Of a DNA stretch of 64,000 nucleotides, positions 49,047-58,210 are shown piece by piece. The notes beneath the pieces are model-generated. The model searched no databases. It saw only the letters and a program-made list of their open reading frames with translations, and had not been told where the DNA came from. The stretch covers positions 310,001 through 374,000 of the forward strand of contig JAZAYU010000366.1 of assembly GCA_038501625.1 (NCBI GenBank), in the 5' to 3' direction. This DNA comes from Corbicula japonica (lineage: Eukaryota; Mollusca; Bivalvia; Venerida; Cyrenidae). A program made the position numbers and the translations under genes. Numbering within the stretch: the stretch's first letter is position 1; each line of letters opens with the position of its first letter.

Positions 49047-49280
49047 ATGCAAGTGCATTTCGAAGATTGCAGCAGTTCTAAACAAAGCGAACTTAATTCT
49101 GAAGAATATCTGCGCCAAGTTCTTTTTTTCCGGTTGTCCGTCTACACCTTCAAGCAATTTAAGTCTGGTTGTCATAAGAACTTGGAAGGCGCGTACGAAA
49201 TGGGCTATGATTTCCCAAAGTGTCGTTTAGAACTGCATTACCTCCATGAAATGATGGTGGTCTTACGCGTTCTTGACTGA
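49047..49280 (+). CDS. Unrecognised 77-codon open frame
   Basis: It starts MQVHFEDCSSSKQSELNSEE and ends MMVVLRVLD. Base composition is less AT-rich than the neighbours and the amino acid mix looks protein-like (four Cys, several acidic and aromatic residues). I recognise no family, see no transmembrane segment or signal peptide, and find no splice-linked partner nearby. It may be a single exon of an unseen gene, a fragment of a mobile element, or chance. Confidence 0.2.
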   Translation: MQVHFEDCSSSKQSELNSEEYLRQVLFFRLSVYTFKQFKSGCHKNLEGAYEMGYDFPKCRLELHYLHEMMVVLRVLD

Positions 49281-50248
49281 TTTTGTGAATTTGTATTCTG
49301 TGGGTGCCAATATTCTAAATGATTATGAGCCGTCAGTTGTCTGTCATTTTGAATATTTGTTTTACTAATAAATCAGTTAGTATTTATTGCATGTTAATTG
49401 CAAGTTTCGGAGCAAACACAGTATCAAGCCAGTAGTGCCCCGATACGAATGTGTATACTTAGAAAAGTTGTTAAGTGTATCAGGTAGTACTTGTAAGTCT
49501 AGTGTATACAACAATCACTGTAAAGAGTTAGCTTTTTTTTAGATTTACATAAAACTTTTAAAAAATAGTATCATTGTTAAATTGATATCTAAAATTGTGC
49601 TTGTCATCCTGAAACTCGATAACAAATAAAAACATCATCTGATTGTCATTTTTGCTTTACAAATTGGACAGTCATCAAAAAGTAAATTATTTGTGATATA
49701 GTCATACTCTTTTGCCCTACACCTACCCAAAGTGTTAATTCAATAAGTTTTGTCAGGGTGTCACATTGTTATAAAAGATCACAATTTACAACACTTGCAG
49801 TAACAGTCGGAGTTGCTAATGCAATCAAAGGTGTCATATAAATTAATAAATTTATTTCTCAACCAATTTCCATGATGGACAATGCAAAATACACAGCTTA
49901 TGTTGCAACTGCATCAATATTAGATTCTGTGCTAGTGTAGATCAAGTGACTTGTGTAGACTAAGGTCATTGATCAAAAGAGCATATTGACACATAAATGA
50001 TGTTAATTGTAGATAGATGACTTCACAACTTATTTTGTTCATATAAAACATTTTTACATTTATCTATGTTGATGTTTTTTTGTTTAAATTGCTATCACAA
50101 AAAAGAAATAATTATAATGTTCTTTTCTTTTGTTGCAAGATTTTGTCAATTGTTTTCCCACCTGTTTAGTCATGAAAACCTTGGACAAAAATCCGGAAAA
50201 AGTACATGTTGCTTTGTACAAAATGTCCAATCAATGAAGCAACTTGAT

Positions 50249-51755
50249 GAAAAATAAGGCTATCTTCTGCGTCTTCTGTCCAAACACCGCATAAAATAAA
50301 ATCTTTTAAAAGTCTGCAGCCTTCGGTTCGTTTATCACGTATTAATTTATCTTCGGTAAGCTCTATCAATATGACAGGTCTGCAGAGGGTTCATTGTACT
50401 AATTTATTTAAAAACAATTTAAAAATTACTCTTTCACCTTTAAAATCGCCTATTCTTCGAAAGTATGATATTTCTACAACAAATAAATTGAATGACGGAA
50501 GACGCAGACCTTATCCTTCTATTTTCAAGTGCAATTCTAAGAGGTGCAGATGCTGTGATTATTTGAATTGTAATTCTATCATTAAATCCACAGTTAACGG
50601 CAGAACTTTCTCAGTTAACATTAATAATGATATAGACTGACGAACTGATAATATTGTTTACGTTTTAACTTGAAATTCTAATAACTGTGGTATTCAATAT
50701 GTGGGACAAACAGGTCGCCCTTTAAAAACACGTTTTGGACAACATTGTTCTAAAATTCTAAACAACAGCAAATTTAAAACATTTTTATACCAACACTTTA
50801 AGCATACAGGACACCGTTTACAAAATATTTCCGTTCAACCAGTAGAAAAACTTACATTTGACAGCACTGCTTCAAGAGCATTTAAAATCAGGGCCAGGCT
50901 CGTTTCGGAGCAGAAATGGATTAAAAAATTACAAACTCCTTACCCACTTGGTTTAAATGATAATATTTATCAAGAAGGCAACATTTCTAAAAATCCTGAT
51001 TATGACGTCTTTGAATTACTTGAAATACGTAAAAGAAAATCGAGGTCGCACGGAAGCAGAACTAATGGAAACATAAAAAGAAAATCACGTATTCGTTGTT
51101 CTATTCATGACCTACATATTATTTTAAAACAATCTGGCAGACACGCTATGCTATCTAGGTTGGTTTCTCTTTCTATATCAAGTCTGCAGAAACTGGATGA
51201 GGAAGCCGACGACATCGTCATTAGAACCCATCCATTTTACGAGGTTGCTAGTCTTATTCAGTGTTATACTCGGCATGTTCTCAGGCCGCATATTGACTTG
51301 GAATCGGACCATCAAAAACATTTCCTTAAAATTTCTTTTTTAAATAAAGGAATAGATTTTATTGACCTTCCTAGTATATTTAAAGATAAAAGAGTTCAAT
51401 CGGCTGTTCCTATTTATTTTAAGAATACTGAATCGCCTATGGTTTGTTATAAATACAACAAACCAACTAGAAATATAATTTTTAATTACAATAAAATTAC
51501 ATCGGATTTACAGATCATTGAAAATACACCAAAATCTTGAGAGTGTTTAACTTCTAAATATTGCTATAAGCCTGCCGGTCATATTGTTACCGGTGATCTT
51601 AATTTAATCAAAGACTCTAGAATTCGTAATTTAATTTCTAAAGGTCCCAAATATAGAATATCATCCAAAATTGACTTTAATGCATGCCGTGCAGAAATTG
51701 CTGAGTCTTTGAACTTATTTTGCAATAAATGGTGCAAAATCAGAAATCACTGATA
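50249..51755 (+). mobile_element. Naiad-type Penelope-like retroelement fragment: N-terminal GIY-YIG endonuclease, CxC linker, start of RT; in-frame TGA (Sec-like) codons
   Basis: A single frame runs from 50251 to 51750, interrupted only by TGA. Order: a Cys-rich KCNSKRCRCCDYLNC motif, the GIY-YIG endonuclease (NIVYVLT then IQYVGQTGRPLKTRFGQH, with later His in HFKHTGH), about 250 linker residues, SxEC (the CxC motif), then LISKGPKYRISSKIDF, the conserved N-terminal edge of Penelope-type RTs. The copy is lost before the RT core. Endonuclease before RT is the permuted order of Naiad elements; canonical Penelope has it at the C-terminus. TGA codons at 50638, 50671 and 51538 sit where the family has cysteine. 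Naiads of clams are known to encode selenocysteines. No SECIS can be expected in this truncated copy. It lies antisense to gene B, in intron 2. Confidence 0.85.
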
Positions 51756-51920
51756 TGGCTTACCTGGTTGCGGCGGAATGAATAGCTTAACTGATACTGG
51801 TACATTCCTAATAACGTGATCGCCCTTCTCAGCGACTTGTTTTGCAACTAAAATAACAATATATTTCAACTTTAGTTGTTGTTTATAAGATTTTGTGCCG
51901 TGTGGCGGGTGTAAAAAGTG

Positions 51921-51956
51921 GAGGGAGGGAGGGAGGGTGGGTGGTGGGTGGGTGGT
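51921..51956. repeat. GGGA/GGGT repeat with G-quadruplex potential
   Basis: At least six G-triplets occur within 36 bases (GAGGGAGGGAGGGAGGGTGG then GTGGGTGGGTGG). It lies 165 bases beyond the broken end of the Naiad fragment. Confidence 0.7.
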
Positions 51957-52765
51957 GACAAAGTAGAAAATATTGCAGACTCGGTTTGGCTGAATAGACG
52001 ATTTTTAACTTTATTTCTGACAATTTGTTTAAAAAATGTCTTCAACGATTTTAGTTCCAAAATTAAATAATTTGTTAGCTCTAGAAAAGAACTAAACGAA
52101 GAAAGGTTCGGCACATAGTATAGGAAATTGGAATACAAAACTCTGAATTTACGTTCTTCTTATTTTTACGCGAAAAGTAACCCGAAGACACTCATTTTTT
52201 ATAACATATTTCGAAGACAGAAGGGGTACGCTAAAAGTGCCAAAAAATCTCGCGTTACGCAGATTATTATGATATTTCAAGTACATAGACAGTCTCAGTT
52301 CAAAGATTTAATTAAAATCATATTATACTTGTACCGATGCACATTCAAGGCAAATTTCGTATCATTTTGGCGTAAACTACATAGTTAAATATTTACATCC
52401 AGGAAAAAAATTCGGAAATCAGGGTGCCTCGATAGATGGCGTTGTTTTTCAATAACCGTCGTCGGCAAGTGGAAATACTTTTCATATTTCAATAAAGCGA
52501 TACTCACACATTATTCTGACAAAATTTCAAAAGATTTGGACAATATTTAAATTTTGACGTCAAAACTGGCTGAGCAACGTGTCCATCCACCTTAAATTAA
52601 ACACCTGGAATAAGTACGAACATCGCGCTTGGTGGGCTGAATACAAAAAAAATCTGTCTTATTGCCCAACATACGTAGTTCAATATTGCATACTGAAAGA
52701 TTCAAATGCGTCCTGGAAATTATTCTAAGACTTAGGTTTTGAACTCACCAATTTTGATGTCTTAC

Positions 52766-52957
52766 CTTCTTCTGATTCAAATGTCACATATAAAGCATTC
52801 TCCTTAAACTCCATGTCGTTTATGGGTCCTCCTCGAGATCTTTTGTTTTCAAAATACATCTCAATAGTCTCTCGTTCCTGTTTACAAATCACATCTGGCG
52901 GACCTGTCACTTCTATTGTACATAGACGCACTTGTTCCTCGAACCCTGATGTATTCT
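52766..52957 (-). CDS. Gene B exon 2: RRM domain
   Basis: VRLCTIEVTGPPDVICKQER followed by IEMYFENKRSRGGPI and ALYVTFESEE is an RRM of the PARP10/PARP14 type (first strand, helix, YFE-x-x-R-GGG turn, YVTFE strand). The acceptor is GTCATTGCAG at 52958 and the donor GAAG/GTAAGA at 52765. Phase 1 at both ends matches exon 1 upstream and exon 3 downstream. Confidence 0.88.
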
Positions 52958-53019
52958 CTGCAATGACAAGATAGGAAGAACGGTATTCAACCATGGCAAT
53001 GTTTATTTTGTTCGAACAA

Positions 53020-54079
53020 CCCAGCAAGCATTATATATCGAGCCAACATTGGACCGATAATGTCTTCAATATCGGCCCATCATCAGAAATAGATATCGGC
53101 CCACAATCGGCCTTGCAAAGTTGATGTAATATCGGCCCAACATACTTTCCGACATCAAGCCGATATTGTTCCTAGATAAAATCGACATCGGCCCATCATC
53201 AGATTTTTATATTGGCCCGTCATCAGATTTTTATATCGACCCATCATCAGATTTTTATATCCACCCATCATCAGATTTCTATATCAGCTTGGCATCATAC
53301 AGTCATTCTTGCAAAAATTTACACAATGATTCAAAAAATCAGATAAAATGTGATCTTTTTACTTGGCTCATCTAAAATCTTTAATCGTTTAATAAACTTT
53401 ATCTAATCCTATTTTGATTTTGCATAGAACAAAGTCGCGAAAAATTGTGACAGTTGTAAACTGATGTGCCAGCACATTTACTGCAAAAGTAACATAATAA
53501 AACGGAAAGAAAAATTACTGAAAATAGGAACAACAATAAATGATTTAGTATTATTTCAAAGCTTACTGGCAATCATCCAGTATATCACTGAAAGTATTGC
53601 GATTTTGCATTTCGTCTTGCATACGTCGCAGCTATTCCCGAAGTGAATGAAGAGAATAAACTAATTAAAAGTTCAACATTTTTCGTCCGAATAATTTCAC
53701 AATATTAAATCTTTTACCAGATCGAATTTTAAAAATAAATATTGAACATAAAATTGCCGGTTTCCAACGTGTCTTCTTCATTTCTGTATCTGACACCCTC
53801 CCCGCAGAGTTGTCGATCTTTGGATGTACGTTCGTATATCACATCGCAATTGGGCCGATATTGAAAGATCCGACTTTTTAAAATGAGAATTAGTATGAGA
53901 AATTGACGCTAAAATTTGACGGAAAATATTGCAAATATCAATAAAATATAGAACGGAACATATTTTTACAATATAATTGCACTATACAGTTGGACGCTTA
54001 TATTGGGAATACATCGGACCAATAACATAAACTGATATCAGCAAGCCTATATTGGCCCGATATACCTGTGCTTGCTGGG
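53020..54079. mobile_element. 1.06-kb DNA transposon with CCCAGCAAGCA ends and ATCGGCCC subterminal repeats
   Basis: The left end CCCAGCAAGCA followed by TATATCGAGCCAACATTGG is inverse to the right end (TATTGGCCCGATATACCTG then TGCTTGCTGGG). Many ATCGGCCC and GGCCGATAT motifs crowd the left third, and a 23-base unit (CATCAGATTTTTATAT then CGGCCC-like) is tandemly repeated at 53180-53285. No transposase was seen, so it is non-autonomous. It begins 62 bases beyond the exon 2 acceptor. Confidence 0.7.
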
Positions 54080-54280
54080 AAGAATTAAAACTTTTCCCCT
54101 ACATTTTCTCCCGTTATTTCTTCAATAAATACATCTGAAAACCGCAAATCAAACAAAAAGTCTTCGTTGCCTTGTTCTTCCGGAGATAATATGCGATTGT
54201 CCTGCGGAACAGATGGATTTTTATATAAATACACTCACCCAAAGTTTCAATTGGCCACGTTTTGTTCTTATTTTTTATTA

Positions 54281-54390
54281 GAAAAAAAAAAAAAAGCAAC
54301 ATATGCATATCAGGAATCGCCACACTCAAAAAACACAGCCTCCCCACGCAGCGAAAAAGAAGAGAGGAAGAGAGAGAGAGAGAAAGAGAT
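54281..54390 (+). repeat. Dispersed repeat family R2, copy 3, with A-run upstream and (GA)n tail
   Basis: ATATGCATATCAGGAATCGC, then CACACTCAAAAAACACAGCC and TCCCCACGCAGCG, are almost identical to 9625-9707. A run of 13 A's (54282-54294) precedes it and GA repeats follow it. Confidence 0.7.
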
Positions 54391-55472
54391 TGACTTAACT
54401 TTTTCTTTGTGATCAGTTGCCAAATGCAGTCTGTAATGTTGCAACAAATGACTATGTAACAGTAAGGCGAACGTTATCCCAAATTTTGATTAAACTGCAT
54501 GTCATGCAATTTAAGGTCAATCAACCAGAAAATTGCTCTAAATTGCTTGTTTAATTTTAACAGGACCCTTATTAATAAGAAGGAAATAAAACCTTATTAA
54601 TCATTAGCGTTTTTGCTTAAATGAATCCCCTTCAAAGTTCCCAATTTTATAATTATCTCTATTTCAATTCAAGACTGTTCTTATTTTGACCCTGCGGTTT
54701 TAGTAAATGGTATTGGATTCATTTAAGAAAACAATAAATTCAGATAAAATCTATCTTAACATTGGGAGGAAAAGAAACTAACATACATGGTTTACATATA
54801 CAACTGATGACCAATTAGACTTTTTGGTGAGTGTATAAGCCTCTACGTTTCATGACAACGACTTCCCAAGAACAAATGTTACTCGCTTTTACCATACACA
54901 GTCATTGCAATAATGAATGTCCTTAATAATTCCTGCTACTAATAACAATCAATTTGTCAACATATTATTGATTTTAAGGTCATAGGAACGTCATTATCGC
55001 AAATTAAAGTTATAAAATATAATGCAAATAAAACGGGAAAGGGAGATGAATTTATAATAATTGCATGGGAAAGGAACAAGCCACATGTTAAAGTTTACTT
55101 GTATTTTGACACTAGTAACATCATATCAGCACGTGCTGAAAATATATTTTGACGTAAGAAACCCGAAGTTCTTTCAAACGGGGATTTAGTTCCATCTAAC
55201 GTGTGTCTTTACTTCGTTTTGATCGGACAAACGTCATATCTCAAACATTAATTTTACGATGAAATCCAGACAAAACTCATGTTTTGCTATTATATGTAAG
55301 ACTAAATTTCGAAAATTCAGTTTTTCACAAGGTTTTAATTGATTAATAACTTCATAATAATCGAGTAGACTAAAGTATAATAACACATAAATAGGCGAAT
55401 ACCTAATTGAATATATTTTCCGCCATATTACAGAAAGATATATAAAACAACTTGTTATTTTCACGCCCTTAC

Positions 55473-55993
55473 CTTTTGACAACAATGTTTCCTGAAGGTT
55501 AAGCGTGTTCATGATATCATTATTAAGAGTAAATTCTAATTTCACATCCTCCGTCAGATGAGTCATCTCATGCAAGAGAGCACGACAATCTTCAATGACG
55601 TTCTTGTTAGTTTTCATCAAAACGAAAGCCTTCAATTCATTTTGTGTAGACACGTTCTGCAATGTTTGAGTTGTTGTTGCGATCACTGTATCAAGGGTTG
55701 ATATATGCGATTGATCTTTACTTTCAACCTCACTGTATTTCACTTTAATCTGTCGTTGAGAGTCATCGGCCAGTATATTTATCCTGGCATGAAGGTCTTC
55801 TCGGTAGCTGTCGATATATCCTAGAGATCTTTCTTTCTCATTTGCTAAACTTGTCAGATTCCCAAGTCGTTTGGATTTCTCCTTGTTCATTGCTGACAAA
55901 ACTTCCGTGAGAGAAGATATTTTCTCGATGTAATAGGGGCATGTTAAAACATCTTTTGATGCGATGCTGATATTAATGACCTGTTGGCATGAC
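55473..55993 (-). CDS. Gene B exon 1 (in window): B-box end and coiled coil of a TRIM-like protein
   Basis: The acceptor TTTTAAG at 55994 opens in phase 2 with (R)SCQQVINISI, the same phase and position in the second B-box as exon 2 of gene A (RTCKTIFSI), so a B-box exon must lie upstream. About 165 residues of heptad-rich coiled coil follow (KEKSKRLGNLTSLANEKERS, then DDSQRQIKVKYSEVESK and later LHEMTHL). The exon ends at a good donor, AAAAG/GTAAGG. The downstream acceptor on this strand with recognised coding is the RRM exon at 52957, and phases match (g|ag). No NHL, SPRY or FN3 exon was found in between. Whether the two belong to one transcript is inference; otherwise this is the remnant of a separate TRIM gene. 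Confidence 0.7.
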
Positions 55994-56155
55994 CTTAAAA
56001 TATAAACTAAAATATTAACACTTACATGGTAAAACTACAATACTATTCATGTAAATGTTTTGTATTGGCAACATTTTTTTTAATTTAGAAAGGTATAATT
56101 AGAAAGACAAACAGATATTGCACATAATTATTATATATAGCTTACAATGTATGTT

Positions 56156-56250
56156 TACTGTGGTATCATTTAATGTCGCGTGGACTGATTTTCGCGCAAA
56201 ACCCTTAAATAATTTATTCACGGGTGCATGAATTCGCGCAACTGTGTTTC
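56156..56250 (+). repeat. Dispersed repeat with TACTGTGGTATCATTTAAT start and CGCG blocks
   Basis: It is inverse-related to 38100-38216. CGCG-rich blocks stand out from the AT-rich background. Confidence 0.45.
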
Positions 56251-56267
56251 CGAAATAGAAACACTGT

Positions 56268-56525
56268 TAAATGCTTCAATTTCGCTGGGTTTGAATTTCG
56301 CGCTCTTGCCGTAGCGCTTAATGCGCGAGGGTTAGGCCCGCGCGAGGTAAGATGATTTAACAGTAGATAAATTGTATAAAGTTATAGATATATAGAAACA
56401 CAGTTAAATGCTTTGATTTCGCTGGGTTTTAATTTCGCGCTCTTGACGTAGCGCTTAATATGCGAGGATTAAACCCGCGCGAGGTAAAATGATTTAACAG
56501 TAGATAAATTGTATAAAGTTATAGA
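56268..56525. repeat. Recent tandem duplication, unit about 130 bp
   Basis: Units 56268-56397 and 56398-56525 share ATTTCGCTGGGTTT, AATTTCGCGCTCTTG, GTAGCGCTTAAT, CCCGCGCGAGGTAA and ATGATTTAACAGTAGATAAA with few differences. Confidence 0.8.
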
Positions 56526-57529
56526 TATTAAATCATTGGTTTTAAACAACAGTAATAACGAAACATATACGTTATAACTAGTTTTGTATAAACAAACAAA
56601 GTATGATAACAAGGTGTAATGTAAATAAACACCATATATTACATACAGGTAACACATGGTAAAACTACATTACTCTTCAGATGGAGATATTATTGCATTG
56701 ACAACAGTTTTGTAAGTTAAAAAAAGTATAACCTTAAAAACAAACCGATATTGGACAAAGTTATGATATATAGCTTATATTTAGATAACTAGCATATAGT
56801 ATTGCACATAGTTGTGTTATATTGCAAATAGGAAATACCTTAATACTTATTTTTGTACAAAAGTATCAACAAAGCAGGCAAAACTCTATGCGCAATGACA
56901 TGTTTGTCTTTGCAATGTTAAAAAGGTATTGTATGGAAAAATAACAACAGATATTGCATATAGTTATGATATATTGTTTACAGTTAGAAATATTTGACGT
57001 AAAAACAACAATAACAACACGCATATAAAATTCTATGTGCAATAGCTTGTTTTTGTCTTTACAACAGCTACACAACGGGTTAATATTGAGAAAAAAACAC
57101 ACCATATAATTCATATATGTAACTCTTAAATGGTAAAACTACTTTTACCGTTCATGTTATTGCTTATATTGACAACAGTTGTATGTTACTAAGGCATAAT
57201 ATGAAAAACAAACAGATATTGAATATAGCTAAGTTTTTCTGAATGTTTTGTAAATCATGTAACCTTTTTAGTTAATACTTTAACATTTACACTTGTAAAA
57301 AAAACCTTTGGGTTTAAAATATAATTCAACAAGAACAATATAGAACTATTGAAAAATTTCGCAGGTGAACAAAAACAAAACCTGGCGAAACCCTAATACT
57401 TATGTCTTTTTCATTACTTTTCTTTTCTTATTACATGTTTTTACAATGTCCCCTAAAAATGGTCATTTCCAGTGTTAATGTAATTACAATGATTATATTG
57501 TATATTAATCTCATACATCTGATAATATT
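56526..57529. other. Gene-free stretch before the LINE
   Basis: AT-rich DNA with recurring ACAACAG, AAACAGATATTG and ACATGGTAAAACTAC blocks (55.99-57.2 kb), suggesting old tandem copies. No LINE ORF1 or gene B upstream exon was recognised. Confidence 0.4.
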
Positions 57530-58210
57530 TTGATATGCTCTTACAATGTTCAAGGTCTTAGTGAACCAAAAAAACGAAAGCAAATATTTCAATGGCTAAA
57601 AGATAACAAATACTCAATATGTCTGTTACAAGAAACTCATTCTACAGAAAGTCAAAAACAAAAGTGGCAAGATGAATGGCAGAAAGAATCTTTTTTTAGT
57701 GGAGTAAATTCGAATAAAGAAGGCGTGGCCGTCCTAATTAATATGCAGGGAAATTATACCTTAAACAATTATACAGAGATAGTAACTGGTAGACTGATAT
57801 CACTTGAACTAACAATAAATGAAAATGATTTTCTGCTCATTAATATATATGGTCCAAATAATGATAACACAAATATATTCGAAAAACTCGAACAGTATAT
57901 ATTAAAACATAATGATAAAAATATTATTATAGGAGGAGATTTTAATACTGTTATTAATCCGGAAAAGGATAAACGAAACGGTAGAAAAGAAATCAATTTA
58001 AAATGTAGAACAAAAATAAATGAAATAATAAAATCAAACAATTTAACAGACATCTGGAGAGAACAAAACATAAACAAAAATGAATTTACTTGGCATTCAA
58101 ATACTTCTCCAAAAATATTTGTAGATTAGATTATTTTTTGGTCTCGGAATATATAGCAAAAAAAGTCATTAATAGCCAAATAAAACCAAGTTTTAAATCA
58201 GACCATTCCA
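57530..58210 (+). pseudogene. LINE endonuclease domain
   Basis: It begins near CSYNVQGL. The catalytic Glu is in CLLQETHS, and NIYGPN and IIIGGDFNT follow. The terminal SDHS motif lies at 58198-58209, after a one-base frameshift near 58118. The family nicks target DNA for target-primed reverse transcription. No ATG opens the frame at the left edge, so the true start is unresolved. Confidence 0.8.

Larger units (their letters stand above)
28854..52765 (-). other. Gene B intron 2, 23.9 kb, filled with repeats and mobile elements
   Basis: Exons 2 and 3 join as gaa g|at gtt, giving YVTFESEEDVESVL, an uninterrupted RRM ending, so the two exons belong together across this distance. The intron contains the OTU-like fragment, TIR elements, satellites, the inverted minisatellite, MITEs and the Naiad fragment described separately. 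The remaining stretches (29336-31352, 33653-35540, 39476-40530, 42719-43714, 43949-45200, 46156-47500) show no gene and no clear structure. Confidence 0.75.
9868..55993 (-). other. Gene B locus: PARP14-like mono-ADP-ribosyltransferase with TRIM-type N-terminus, 16 in-window exons
   Basis: Sixteen exons with GT/AG borders join in matching phase and sum to 1588 codons including the terminal stop. Approximate residue layout from the first in-window exon: coiled coil 1-173, RRM 174-237, KH-like region 238-790, macrodomain 1 about 790-957, macrodomain 2 958-1176, KH-like 1177-1300, WWE 1315-1384, ART 1385-1587. The ART triad reads H-Y-I, as in mono-ADP-ribosylating PARP10/14/15 rather than poly-ADP-ribosylating PARP1. 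Human PARP14 has the same RRM-KH-macro-WWE-ART order but three macrodomains and no B-box or coiled coil. Codon 1344 is TAG (11972-11974), so translation would stop within WWE unless this is an allele, an error or a pseudogene. The 5' exon(s) with the B-boxes are outside the window or unrecognised. Confidence 0.8.

Noticed and set aside
50166..50369. Minus-strand 67-codon frame that looks protein-like.
   Set aside because: It is antisense to the start of the Naiad frame, which has stronger family evidence. No domain was recognised.
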